Origin: an uncultured Azohydromonas sp.
GTDB lineage: Bacteria; Pseudomonadota; Gammaproteobacteria; Burkholderiales; Burkholderiaceae_C
Reading direction: 5' to 3'
NCBI RefSeq assembly: GCF_937926365.1
Contig: NZ_CALAOH010000252.1
Span: 1-50,979, forward strand
Length of the DNA: 50,979 nucleotides
In this document: piece by piece, positions 8,422-16,866 of the stretch
Position numbering within the stretch: position 1 is the first letter of the stretch
Layout of the letters: every line of letters starts with the position of its first letter
Notes under the pieces: model-generated
Database searches by the model: none
Seen by the model: only the letters and a program-made list of their open reading frames with translations
Told to the model about the DNA's origin: nothing
Position numbers and translations under genes: made by a program

Positions 8422-11157
8422 ATGGCCGTTTTCGATGCAAGGTCTTCCGCCTATGGCGTGCAGATGCAGGCGCAGTCGCTGGAGCAGTTCAATTACTGGC
8501 TGCCCAACCTGTTCGCGGGCGACACCGCCGTGGGTTACCACGGTGCGACGCAGCTCACGACCATGGACCTTGACACCCAGGCCCGGGCCGTGTTCCGCGG
8601 CACGGGCCTGACCTACGGCGATCTCCAGCTGAACGGCACGTCGGTCTGGCTGCGGCCCCTGACCGGCACGATCACCTCGCTGACGGTCTACGCGCCCACG
8701 GGCGAGCCGGTCTACAAGCTCAGCGGCATCAGCTTCGACGTGGCCGCCACGCCCGCGTCCAAGAGCCTGCTGGAGGTGTTCTTCAGCGGCAATGACAAGG
8801 TGTACGGCGGCGAGGGCAACGACCTGCTGGAGGGCTACAACGGCAACGACACGATCTCCGGCGGCGCGGGCAACGACACGCTCGTCGGCGGCAACGGGGC
8901 CGATCAGCTCGATGGTGGCGAGGGCATCGACACCGCCAGCTATGCCGAGCAGACCAATGCCCTGTCCGTGGCCTTCGCCGCGACGGGCGCCTCCAAGCTC
9001 ACGATCAACGGTGTCATCGACACGCTGGTCAACATCGAGAACGTCATCGGCGGGTCGGGCAACGACAAGATCACGGGCCACGGTACCGCCGTGGTGGACA
9101 ACTACTTCGAAGGGGGCGGCGGCAACGATTCGCTCAGTGGTGGCGCCGGCAACGACACCCTCAACGGCGGCCTGGGCAAGGATGTGCTCAACGGCGGCCT
9201 GGGCAACGACGTGCTCAACGGCGACGACGGCAACGACACGGTCGTGGGCGGCGACGGCGATGACTTCGTCTCGGGTGGCCTGGGCATCGATGTACTGTCG
9301 GGCGGCGCGGGCAACGACACGGTGAGCTTTTCCAGCGAGTACGGCGTGGTCGTCGATCTGACCAGCGGCAAGGTGACCATCGGCAAGGGCACGACGGCGT
9401 ATTCCGAGACGGCCAAGGAGTTCGAGAACGCCATCGGCACCTACACCGGCGACACCCTGATCGGCACCGCGGGCAACAACTGGCTGCGCGGGCTCCAGGG
9501 GGCCGATTCGCTGGTCGGTGGCGCGGGCAACGACACGCTCGACGGGGGCGATGCCGTGGCTTCCTACATGTTGCAGGACGAGGTGGACACCCTGGAGGGT
9601 GGCACGGGCAACGACTACTACATCGTGCAGTGGTCCTCCTCCGGTTCGAAGTTCGACGTGGTGATCGAAGCGGCCAATGCCGGCACCGACACCGTGCAGG
9701 TGAGCTTCAACAACGCCTATGGCTCCACCGTCGGCCGCAGCTACCAGATGACGGCCAACGTCGAGAACGCCGTCGTCCTCGTCGACAACAACTACTACAG
9801 CTACGGCCGTGCGACGTTGGTGGGCAATGGCCTGAACAACGTGATCAGTGTCCAGAACGCCACGGCCTCCGGCTACTACTACAACCAGCCGGTGGCGCTG
9901 TACGGCGGTGCGGGCAACGACACGCTGCTCGGCAGCAACTGGGACGACATCCTGTCCGGCGGCACGGGCAACGACTCGATGAGCGGCGGCGCGGGCAACG
10001 ACACCTACATGGTCGATGCCAGCGCCGACGTGGTGGTCGAGGCTGCGAGCGGCGGCACCGACACCGTGGTCTCCAGCCTGGCGACCTACACGCTGGGCGC
10101 CAACATCGAGAACCTGCGCCTGGAGGAGGCGCCGGGCGCGCTCAAGGGCTACGGCAACGACCTCGGCAACGTGCTCACCGGCAACAGCCTGAACAACGTG
10201 CTCAACGGCAAGGCCGGGGCCGACACGCTGTATGGCGGCGACGGCAACGACTCCCTCAGCGGCGGCGCCGGCAACGACGTGATCCAGGGCGGCAGCGGCA
10301 ACGACGTGCTCGACGGCGGCGACCACGACGCGTACAGCTACTCCGGCTTCACCGGCGACACCGTTTCCTACGAGGGCGCGACGGTGAACCTCAAGGTGGA
10401 CCTGAGCCTGACCACGACCCAGGTCACCGGCGCCGGCAGCGACAGGCTGCTCAACTTCGAGAGCCTCATCGGCGGCCTGAAGAACGATGCGCTCAAGGGC
10501 AACGCCGTCGCCAACGTGATCGCGGGCGGCAACGGTGCTGACTCCATCTGGGGGGGCGCAGGTGCGGACACGCTGCAGGGCGGTGCCGGCAATGACGTCC
10601 TGTACGGCGGCGCAGGCATCGACATTCTCACGGGCGGCGACGGCAACGACCGGTTCGTGTTCGACGCCAAGGAGGCCGTGTCCAGCGGCTCCTATTACTA
10701 CAACGTGGACAACGTGACCGACTTCGCCAAGGGCGACAAGATCGCGATCTCGATGGCCGCGTTCGGCATCGGCGACAACGACCTGAGCATCGAGTCGGCC
10801 CCCGCGGCCGCGCAGACCGCGCCCGGTGGCTTTGCCGCCGCGGCGGAGGTGGTCGTGTTCAGCCCGGGAAGTTTCTATAGCAACGACACCTACTCGGCCG
10901 CCTCCATCATCGGCAGCGCCACCTCGAAGTACGCGGTGGGCGACCACCGGCTGTTCGTCGTGAACCACCCCACTTACTACGCCAGCAGCAGCACTGCGTC
11001 GCTGTACTACTTCACGTCCGGCGCGGCCGATGCCAGCGTGACGGGCAGCGAGCTGCAGCTCATCGGCACCGTGCAGCTGCAGTCCAGCGGGTCCTTGCCC
11101 GGTGGGGTGATCGTGGCGCCCACTCTGGGGGTTTCGGACCTGATGTTCGTGGCCTGA
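8422..11157 (+). CDS. RTX calcium-binding exoprotein, 911 aa
   Basis: Nonapeptide repeats of the GGxGxDxLx type (GGAGNDTL, GGLGNDVLNG, GGDGNDRF) occur in several blocks between about residues 120 and 750. They alternate with beta-rich linkers such as the repeated theme in ADVVVEAASGGTDTVVSSL. These fold as calcium-bound parallel beta-rolls outside the cell. There is no N-terminal signal peptide. The C-terminus carries the DFAKGDKIAIS segment common in RTX proteins and ends in a hydrophobic tail (SDLMFVA) like type I secretion signals. No protease, lipase or adenylate-cyclase domain was found, so a structural or biofilm matrix role is more likely than a toxin; this is inference. The ATG at 8422 is preceded by AGGGG at 8412-8416; an in-frame ATG at 8371 lacks such a site. 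The ABC and HlyD genes downstream are its probable exporter. Confidence 0.9.
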   Translation: MAVFDARSSAYGVQMQAQSLEQFNYWLPNLFAGDTAVGYHGATQLTTMDLDTQARAVFRGTGLTYGDLQLNGTSVWLRPLTGTITSLTVYAPTGEPVYKLSGISFDVAATPASKSLLEVFFSGNDKVYGGEGNDLLEGYNGNDTISGGAGNDTLVGGNGADQLDGGEGIDTASYAEQTNALSVAFAATGASKLTINGVIDTLVNIENVIGGSGNDKITGHGTAVVDNYFEGGGGNDSLSGGAGNDTLNGGLGKDVLNGGLGNDVLNGDDGNDTVVGGDGDDFVSGGLGIDVLSGGAGNDTVSFSSEYGVVVDLTSGKVTIGKGTTAYSETAKEFENAIGTYTGDTLIGTAGNNWLRGLQGADSLVGGAGNDTLDGGDAVASYMLQDEVDTLEGGTGNDYYIVQWSSSGSKFDVVIEAANAGTDTVQVSFNNAYGSTVGRSYQMTANVENAVVLVDNNYYSYGRATLVGNGLNNVISVQNATASGYYYNQPVALYGGAGNDTLLGSNWDDILSGGTGNDSMSGGAGNDTYMVDASADVVVEAASGGTDTVVSSLATYTLGANIENLRLEEAPGALKGYGNDLGNVLTGNSLNNVLNGKAGADTLYGGDGNDSLSGGAGNDVIQGGSGNDVLDGGDHDAYSYSGFTGDTVSYEGATVNLKVDLSLTTTQVTGAGSDRLLNFESLIGGLKNDALKGNAVANVIAGGNGADSIWGGAGADTLQGGAGNDVLYGGAGIDILTGGDGNDRFVFDAKEAVSSGSYYYNVDNVTDFAKGDKIAISMAAFGIGDNDLSIESAPAAAQTAPGGFAAAAEVVVFSPGSFYSNDTYSAASIIGSATSKYAVGDHRLFVVNHPTYYASSSTASLYYFTSGAADASVTGSELQLIGTVQLQSSGSLPGGVIVAPTLGVSDLMFVA

Positions 11158-11161
11158 GCCC

Positions 11162-11250
11162 GCGGGCCGTCCTGCCACGGGACGGCCCGCAGCCGTGCGC
11201 GGCGTGTACGCGCACGGCGTGAACAGGCCTGGCGTATGGGCGCCGGGCCT
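11162..11250 (+). terminator. Three consecutive hairpins between RTX and ABC genes
   Basis: Starting 5 bases after the RTX stop are three hairpins. The first pairs GCGGGCCGTCC (11162-11172) with GGACGGCCCGC (11180-11190), 11 perfect pairs. The second pairs GCCGTGCGC (11192-11200) with GCGCACGGC (11210-11218), 9 pairs plus one more inside. The third pairs AGGCCTGGCG (11225-11234) with CGCCGGGCCT (11241-11250), with one G-U, followed by a T-rich stretch. They probably reduce transcription into the exporter genes or stabilise the RTX message. Confidence 0.7.
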
Positions 11251-11321
11251 CCTTCTTGTCGTCATTTCCCGAGCTGGCGTGCGTGCAGCAGTGGCCCGGC
11301 CTGATTCGAAATCCACTCCAC

Positions 11322-13163
11322 ATGAACCGACCCGCTTTGCCTGATGCCTCCGCTGCGGGCGAGATCACGCTGGTGCTGCGCACCCTGCGCGGCAGCATGC
11401 TGGCCACCGGCGCCTTCAGCTTCGTGCTGAGCATGCTGCTGCTGGTGCCTTCGATCTACATGATGCAGGTTTACGACCGCGTGCTGGGCAGCCGCAACGA
11501 GATGACGCTGCTGATGCTCACGCTGCTGGCCGCGGGGCTCTACGGCATCTACGCCGCGCTGGAGTACATCCGCTCGGCGGTGCTGCAGCAGGTCAGCCAT
11601 GCGCTGGACATCAAGCTGTCCTCGCGCGTGTTCGAGGCCACCTTCAGCGACGCGGCGCGCTCGCGCGGCGGCAACCCCAGCCTGGCCATCGCCGACCTGA
11701 CCACGCTGCGCCAGTTCGTCTCCGGCACCGGGCTGATCCTGCTGTTCGACGGGCCCTTCGCCGTGATCTTCATGGCCGCGGGCTTCATGATCGACGTGTG
11801 GCTGGGCGTGTTCCTCATCGGCGCCTGCGCCGTGCTGCTGGTGCTGCTGTGGTGGAGCGAGCGACGCACCCACGGCCCGCTGCAGGAGGCCAACCGCCTC
11901 AACGCCCGAGCCTCCAGCTACATGAACAACAGCTTCCGCAACGCGGAGGTGATCCAGGCCATGGGCATGCTGCCGGCGGTGCAGCGGCGCTGGCTCAAGC
12001 TCAGCGACGAGGCGCTGGACCTGCAGGCCGAAACCAGCGTGGCCGCGGCGCGCATCGGCGCGGTGACGAAGTTCGTGCGCATCCTCTCGCAGTCGCTGAG
12101 CCTGGGCCTGGGCGCGCTGCTGGTGCTCGAAGGGCGCATGTCGGGCGGGATGATGATCGCCGCCTCCATCCTGCTGGGCCGCGCGCTGTCGCCGCTGGAG
12201 ATGCTCATCACGGGCTGGCGCCAGGTCGTGGCCGCGCGCGACGCGCACAAGCGGCTGGAGCAGCTGCTGGCGGTGGCGCCGGTGCCGCCGGAGCGCATGG
12301 AGCTGCCCGCGCCCACGGGCAAGCTGACGGTGGAGGGCGTGTCGGTGGCCGCGCCGGGCTCGCAGCAGGCGCTGCTGCGCCAGGTGAGCTTCAGCGCCGA
12401 GCCGGGCGAGCTGCTGGCCATCATCGGCCCCAGCGGGGCGGGCAAGTCCACCGCGGCGCGGGTGCTGGCCGGGGTGTGGGTGCCGCAGGCGGGCAAGGTG
12501 CGCCTGGACGGCGCCGACCTCGCCACCTGGCCGCGCGAACAGCTCGCGCCGCACATCGGCTTCCTGCCGCAGGACGTGGAGCTGTTCGAGGGCACGGTGG
12601 CGGAGAACATCGCGCGGCTGGCCGAGCCCGACAGCACCGAGGTGGTGGCCGCGGCGCAGGCCGCGGGCATCCACGAGCTGGTGTTGCGCCTGCCCCAGGG
12701 CTACGACACCCCGGTGGGCCCGGGCGGCGCGGCCCTCTCGGGCGGGCAGCGCCAGCGCGTGGGCCTGGCGCGCGCGCTCTACGGGCGCCCGCAGCTGCTG
12801 ATCCTCGACGAGCCCAACGCCAATCTGGACGACGCGGGCGAGGCCGCGCTGGCGCAGGCGCTGGCCGGCTGCAAGGCGCGCGGCGCCACGGTGGTGGTGG
12901 TGTCGCACCGCACCTCGCTGCTGCGCATCACCGACAAGATGCTGCTGCTGCGTGACGGCCAGACCGCGGCCTTCGGCCCGCGCGACAAGGTGCTGCAGTC
13001 GTTGAACCCGCAGGCGGCCCAGGCGGCACCCGCCGCCGCGCCGGCGGCGCCGGCCCAGCAGGCCGCCGGGCCCCACTTCGCGGTCGTGGCCACTGCGCAG
13101 GGGCCCTCCGTCGTCCAGGCCGCGCCGGGCCTCACCGTGGCCCGTCCGGGCGCCACCGCTTGA
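11322..13163 (+). CDS. Type I secretion ABC transporter (PrtD/HasD type), 613 aa
   Basis: This inner-membrane permease/ATPase powers export of the RTX protein. Six membrane helices occupy roughly residues 25-290. The nucleotide-binding domain follows, with Walker A GPSGAGKST near residue 369, signature LSGGQRQR near 471, Walker B LLILDEPNAN near 492 and the switch histidine in VVSHRT near 526. There is no N-terminal C39 peptidase or C39-like domain, as expected for the PrtD/HasD group rather than HlyB. The C-terminus is an Ala/Pro-rich tail. I chose ATG 11322, which begins just before the first helix; an in-frame TTG at 11256 would overlap the hairpin region's T-rich end and add 22 unlikely residues. 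No strong ribosome site is visible, so translation may be weak compared with the RTX gene. Confidence 0.9.
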   Translation: MNRPALPDASAAGEITLVLRTLRGSMLATGAFSFVLSMLLLVPSIYMMQVYDRVLGSRNEMTLLMLTLLAAGLYGIYAALEYIRSAVLQQVSHALDIKLSSRVFEATFSDAARSRGGNPSLAIADLTTLRQFVSGTGLILLFDGPFAVIFMAAGFMIDVWLGVFLIGACAVLLVLLWWSERRTHGPLQEANRLNARASSYMNNSFRNAEVIQAMGMLPAVQRRWLKLSDEALDLQAETSVAAARIGAVTKFVRILSQSLSLGLGALLVLEGRMSGGMMIAASILLGRALSPLEMLITGWRQVVAARDAHKRLEQLLAVAPVPPERMELPAPTGKLTVEGVSVAAPGSQQALLRQVSFSAEPGELLAIIGPSGAGKSTAARVLAGVWVPQAGKVRLDGADLATWPREQLAPHIGFLPQDVELFEGTVAENIARLAEPDSTEVVAAAQAAGIHELVLRLPQGYDTPVGPGGAALSGGQRQRVGLARALYGRPQLLILDEPNANLDDAGEAALAQALAGCKARGATVVVVSHRTSLLRITDKMLLLRDGQTAAFGPRDKVLQSLNPQAAQAAPAAAPAAPAQQAAGPHFAVVATAQGPSVVQAAPGLTVARPGATA

Positions 13164-13176
13164 TCTGGGATCCGAG

Positions 13177-14505
13177 ATGTTGAACCGATTCATCGACGCG
13201 CTGTCGCGCCACTCCCAAGTGCGCCGCGACGGCAATCCCTGGCCGGCGATCCGCATGGGCCTGGGCGTGGGCGTGCTCGGCTTTGGCGGTTTCCTGGCCT
13301 GGGCGGCCTGGGCGCCGCTGGACCAGGCCGTGCCCGGCATGGGCATGGTGGCCGTGGCCGACCAGCGCAAGGCGGTGCAGCACGTCAGTGGCGGGCGCAT
13401 CGAGTCGCTGCAGGTGGCCGAGGGCGACAGCGTGCAGGCCGGGCAGCTGCTGCTCAAGCTGGATGCGCGCCAGCTGCAGGCCGAGCTCGATGCCGCGCAG
13501 GCGCAGCTGGCGCTGGCGCGTGCCGCGCTGGCGCGCGTGGACGCCGCGGCCGAGGGCCGCGACCGCCTGCCGGCCGCGACGGTGGCGCCGGCCGATGCGC
13601 GCTTCCAGTCCATCGGCCTGGCGCAGCAGGCGCTGCTGCGCGCGCAACTGGGCGCGCGCCAGGCCGAGCTGGAGCAGCTCCAGGCCGGCAAGGCGCAGCT
13701 CGAAGCCGAGCTCGAAAGCCACCGCCGCATGGCCGTGGGCTACCGCGAGCAGCTGGCCATCATGAAACAGCAGCACGAGGCGCTGGTGGAATTGGTGGCC
13801 GAGGGCAACTACCCCAAGCTGCGGCTGCTGGACCTGGAGCGCTCCATCGCCGAGCTGCGGACCAACATCGCGCGCAGCGAGTCCGATGCCGTGCGCACCT
13901 CGCGCGCCATCGAGGAGGCGGCGGCGAGCCTGCAGCGGCGCCGGCGCGAGCAGGTGCGCGACGTCGAGACCGAGCGCGCCACCCTCGTGCACGACGAGGC
14001 CACGCTGCAGGCGCGCGTGGCCACGCTGGTCACGGGGCTGCAGCAGACCGAGGTGCGCGCGCCCGTGGCCGGCCAGGTGGTGGGCCTGGCGGTGCACACC
14101 GTGGGCGGCGTGGCGGCGCCGGGCGAGAAGCTCATGGAGATCGTGCCGCAGGACAACGCGCTGCTGGTGGAGGCGCGGCTGCCGGTGAACATGGCCAACA
14201 AGCTCAAGCCGGGGCAGTCGGCGCAGCTGCACTTCTCCTCCAGCGACAGCGTGCGGCTGCCCGATCTGTCCGGCCACGTGCTGACGGTGTCGGCCGACGC
14301 GCTGGAGGACCCGCGCTCGGGCACGCCGTACCTGCTGGCGCGCATCACCATCCCCGACACCGAGCGCGCCAAGCTGCCCACGGTGAACTCGCCGCTGCGC
14401 GCGGGCATGCCCGTGGACGTGCTGGTGCGCGTGGGCGAGCGCAGCTTCCTGGCCTACGTGCTGGAGCCGCTGACCGCGCGGCTGCGGCAGTCGCTGACGG
14501 AGTGA
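13177..14505 (+). CDS. HlyD-family type I secretion adaptor, 442 aa
   Basis: This membrane-fusion protein links the ABC transporter to an outer-membrane TolC-type channel. A short cytoplasmic N-terminus is followed by one membrane helix (about residues 28-48, GVGVLGFGGFLAWAAW). Next come a biotinyl-lipoyl half (VQHVSGGRIESLQVAEGDSVQAG), a long periplasmic coiled-coil hairpin (about 95-285, rich in Q, E, A and L) and the second lipoyl half plus beta-barrel (VRAPVAGQVVGL). Length is normal for the family. It starts 13 bases after the ABC gene stop, in the same operon. No outer-membrane channel gene lies downstream; the operon ends at a hairpin, so a TolC homologue elsewhere in the genome must serve it. 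Confidence 0.92.
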   Translation: MLNRFIDALSRHSQVRRDGNPWPAIRMGLGVGVLGFGGFLAWAAWAPLDQAVPGMGMVAVADQRKAVQHVSGGRIESLQVAEGDSVQAGQLLLKLDARQLQAELDAAQAQLALARAALARVDAAAEGRDRLPAATVAPADARFQSIGLAQQALLRAQLGARQAELEQLQAGKAQLEAELESHRRMAVGYREQLAIMKQQHEALVELVAEGNYPKLRLLDLERSIAELRTNIARSESDAVRTSRAIEEAAASLQRRRREQVRDVETERATLVHDEATLQARVATLVTGLQQTEVRAPVAGQVVGLAVHTVGGVAAPGEKLMEIVPQDNALLVEARLPVNMANKLKPGQSAQLHFSSSDSVRLPDLSGHVLTVSADALEDPRSGTPYLLARITIPDTERAKLPTVNSPLRAGMPVDVLVRVGERSFLAYVLEPLTARLRQSLTE

Positions 14506-14513
14506 GGCGCCGG

Positions 14514-14542
14514 GCCGGCGTGCCCGAAGGGGACACGCCGGC
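14514..14542. terminator. Bidirectional hairpin between convergent genes
   Basis: GCCGGCGTG at 14514-14522 pairs with CACGCCGGC at 14534-14542. A further CCC/GGG pairing inside the loop is possible. It lies between the HlyD stop and the stop of the opposing transporter gene, so it can serve both strands. Confidence 0.6.
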
Positions 14543-14546
14543 GCCC

Positions 14547-15461
14547 TCAGCCGCGCCGGCCCGACACCACGATGCCGGCCACGATCAGCGCGAAGGCCAC
14601 GCCGTGGTACCAGCGCGGCGGCTCGCCCAGCACCGCGGCCGACATCAGCGCCGCGAACAGCGGCGTGAGGTTGCTGAAGAAGGCCGCCAGCGCCGGCCCG
14701 GCGGTGGCCACGCCCAGGCCCCAGCAGCGGTAGGCCACCAGCGCCGGGCCCACGGCCACGTACAGCAGCGCGGCCAGCGTCCAGGGGCTGTCCCAGCGCA
14801 CGGCGTGGGTGCCCGCGGCCTGCTCCAGGCCGGCGGCCGCGCCCGCGCCCAGCAGCCCGAACAGCACCTGCAGCAGCAGCGCCTCGGCCCAGTGCCATTG
14901 CGGACGCAACTCGCCGCTCATGGAGCGTGGCGGGCGCGCCAGCAGCCAGCTGTAGAAGGCCCAGGCGATGATGGCCACGATCACGTACAGGTCGCCGCGC
15001 ACGAAGCGCACCTGCAGCAGCGCGTGCGGGTCGCCGCGCGCGATGACGAACACCACGCCCGTGAGCGAGAACAGCGCGCCCAGCAGCTGCCGCGGCCCCG
15101 GGTGCTCGCGGTAGAAGAGGGCGCCCACCGCCAGCATCCACACCGGCATGCTGGAGGCGATGAGCGTGACGTTGATGGGCGTGGAGCTCACCAGGGCCAG
15201 GTACTGCAGCGCGTTGTACATGCCCACGCCCAGCGTGCCCGTGAGCAGCAGGTAGGGCCAGCGCCCGCGAAGCTGGCCCGGCGCGCGCAGCACGCGCCAG
15301 CCCAGCGGCAGCAGCAGCAGCGCGGCCAGCAGCCAGCGCAGGAAGTTCAGCGTCAGCGGCGGCACGCTGCCCACCATCAGCCGGCCCACCACCGCGTTGC
15401 CGGCCCACAGCAGCGGCGGCAGCGTCAGCAGCAGCGCGGTGCGCGGCGTCAGGCGCGTCAT
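14547..15461 (-). CDS. EamA/DMT-family transporter, 304 aa
   Basis: This is a ten-helix inner-membrane protein of the drug/metabolite transporter superfamily, with two EamA repeats (roughly residues 12-145 and 158-300). The first repeat begins PPLLWAGNAVVGRLMVG and carries the NFLRWLLAALLLLPLGW segment typical of the family; the second ends near ALIVAGIVVSGRRG. Substrate cannot be told from sequence; members export amino acids, nucleobases or other small metabolites. The ATG at 15461 overlaps the stop of the DUF2007 gene in an ATGA arrangement, so translation is coupled and the two form one transcription unit. Confidence 0.88.
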   Translation of the reverse strand: MTRLTPRTALLLTLPPLLWAGNAVVGRLMVGSVPPLTLNFLRWLLAALLLLPLGWRVLRAPGQLRGRWPYLLLTGTLGVGMYNALQYLALVSSTPINVTLIASSMPVWMLAVGALFYREHPGPRQLLGALFSLTGVVFVIARGDPHALLQVRFVRGDLYVIVAIIAWAFYSWLLARPPRSMSGELRPQWHWAEALLLQVLFGLLGAGAAAGLEQAAGTHAVRWDSPWTLAALLYVAVGPALVAYRCWGLGVATAGPALAAFFSNLTPLFAALMSAAVLGEPPRWYHGVAFALIVAGIVVSGRRG

Positions 15462-15775
15462 CGCGCGTCCTCCCGCGGGCGCAGCGCGCCGCAGTTCCAG
15501 CACTGGCCGAAGGGGCCGTCCACGTGCTCGCCGCAGGCGGGGCAGCGCCAGTGCTGCGCGGGCAGCTCGCGCTGCGCCTGCAGCAGCGCGCGCGCCTCCT
15601 CCAGCCGCTCGTCGTCGAGCACCCAGACCTCGGGCAGCGCCTGGTCCACCGGGATCTCGCCAGCAATGCTGCTGGCCCAGGCCCGCTGCACCTGCGCCGG
15701 CACGCCGGACTGGTTCAGGAGATCGGCCCACAGCGTGGCGATGGCGAGATTGGGAGCGGTGGTGAGGCGGCGCAT
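15458..15775 (-). CDS. DUF2007-like zinc-ribbon protein, 105 aa
   Basis: This small soluble protein has an N-terminal ferredoxin-like segment of the DUF2007 (putative signal-transducing) type (NLAIATLWADLLNQSGVPAQ, then PEVWVLDDERLEEARALL). A C-terminal zinc ribbon has paired cysteines CPAC and CWNC. Function is not established for the family. I chose the ATG at 15775; an ATG at 15811 would add 12 residues of low-complexity sequence. Its stop overlaps the transporter start by four bases. The 5' end lies opposite the plus-strand quinone oxidoreductase gene, leaving about 100 bp for divergent promoters. Confidence 0.8.
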   Translation of the reverse strand: MRRLTTAPNLAIATLWADLLNQSGVPAQVQRAWASSIAGEIPVDQALPEVWVLDDERLEEARALLQAQRELPAQHWRCPACGEHVDGPFGQCWNCGALRPREDAR

Positions 15776-15876
15776 GACGGGCGGGCCGGGGCGGGCGTGA
15801 CTGCTGGACATGGCACCATAACCGGCTGCGGCGCCCGCTGCCGGCGCCTCCCACGGCCGAATCACCTGGAGACCCC

Positions 15877-16866
15877 GTGACTTCTTCCGAACAAGCCATT
15901 CGTTTCACCCGCACCGGCGGCCCCGAGGTGCTCGAGCTGCAGCCGGTCAGCGTCGGCCAGCCCGGCCCGGGCGAGGTGCGCATCCGCCACGAGGCGTGCG
16001 GGCTCAACTACATCGACGTCTACTTCCGCAACGGCACCTATGCCCAGCCGCTGCCCGGCGGCCTGGGCATGGAAGGCGCGGGCGTCGTCGAGGCCGTGGG
16101 CGCGGGCGTGCAGCACCTGCAGCCCGGCGACCGCGTCGCCTACGCCAGCCAGCCCCCGGGCGCGTACTGCACCGCGCGCGTGATGCCCGCGGCCCACGTG
16201 GTGCAACTGCCCGACGGCATCGACTTCGAGACCGGCGCGGCCATGATGCTCAAGGGCCTGACGGTGCAGTACCTGCTGCGCCGCACGCTGCCGGCGCAGG
16301 GCCTGCAGCCCGGCGACCACGTGCTGTTCCACGCAGCGGCCGGCGGGGTGGGGCTGATCGCCTGCCAGTGGGCGCGGGCGCTGGGGTTGCAGCTCATCGG
16401 CACGGCCGGCTCGGCCGCCAAGTGCGAGCTGGCGCTGGCCAACGGCGCGGCGCACGCCATCGACTACACGAAGGAGGATTTCGTTGCGCGCGTCAACGAG
16501 ATCACCGGCGGCGCGGGCGTGAAGGTGGTGTACGACTCGGTGGGCCGCGACACCTTCGAGCGCTCGCTGCAGTGCCTGCGGCCCTTCGGGCTGATGGCGC
16601 TGTTCGGCGCCTCCTCCGGGCCGGTGCCGCCGGTGGACATCGGACTGCTGGCCAAGAAGTCGCTCTACCTGACGCGGCCGACGCTGTTCAGCCACCTGGC
16701 CAGCCGCGAGGCCACGCAGGCCATGGCCGACGAGCTGTTCGAGGTCGTCGCCTCGGGCGCGGTGACGATCCCGGTGGAGCGCCGCTACGCGCTGGCCGAC
16801 GCGGCGCAGGCGCACCGCGACCTGGAGGCGCGCCTGACCACCGGCTGCAGCGTGCTGCTGCCATGA
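15877..16866 (+). CDS. qorA: Quinone oxidoreductase, zinc-free MDR family, 329 aa
   Basis: This NADPH-dependent quinone reductase belongs to the medium-chain dehydrogenase superfamily. The N-terminal GroES-like half contains the family segment CGLNYIDVYFRNGTY and lacks the zinc-ligating cysteines of alcohol dehydrogenases. The Rossmann half has the AAAGGVGLIACQWA nucleotide motif (about residues 150-163). Length matches E. coli QorA (327 aa). The start is a GTG at 15877, supported by TGGAG at 15866-15870. The stop overlaps the start of the GNAT gene (ATGA), suggesting coupling. It is probably cytosolic and involved in detoxifying quinones or in redox balance. Confidence 0.9.
   Translation: MTSSEQAIRFTRTGGPEVLELQPVSVGQPGPGEVRIRHEACGLNYIDVYFRNGTYAQPLPGGLGMEGAGVVEAVGAGVQHLQPGDRVAYASQPPGAYCTARVMPAAHVVQLPDGIDFETGAAMMLKGLTVQYLLRRTLPAQGLQPGDHVLFHAAAGGVGLIACQWARALGLQLIGTAGSAAKCELALANGAAHAIDYTKEDFVARVNEITGGAGVKVVYDSVGRDTFERSLQCLRPFGLMALFGASSGPVPPVDIGLLAKKSLYLTRPTLFSHLASREATQAMADELFEVVASGAVTIPVERRYALADAAQAHRDLEARLTTGCSVLLP

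Noticed and set aside
8789..10660. Regular short repeats resembling a CRISPR or satellite array
   Set aside because: The period is 27 bases within one frame and translates to RTX nonapeptides; there are no unique spacers.
8209..11316. Long minus-strand frame (about 1035 codons) opposite the RTX gene
   Set aside because: It mirrors the repetitive RTX coding sequence and gives repetitive Val/Ala/His sequence with no recognisable fold or start signal.
11158..14546. Possible TolC-type outer-membrane gene for the type I system
   Set aside because: No open frame with TolC features exists between the HlyD gene and the convergent transporter gene.
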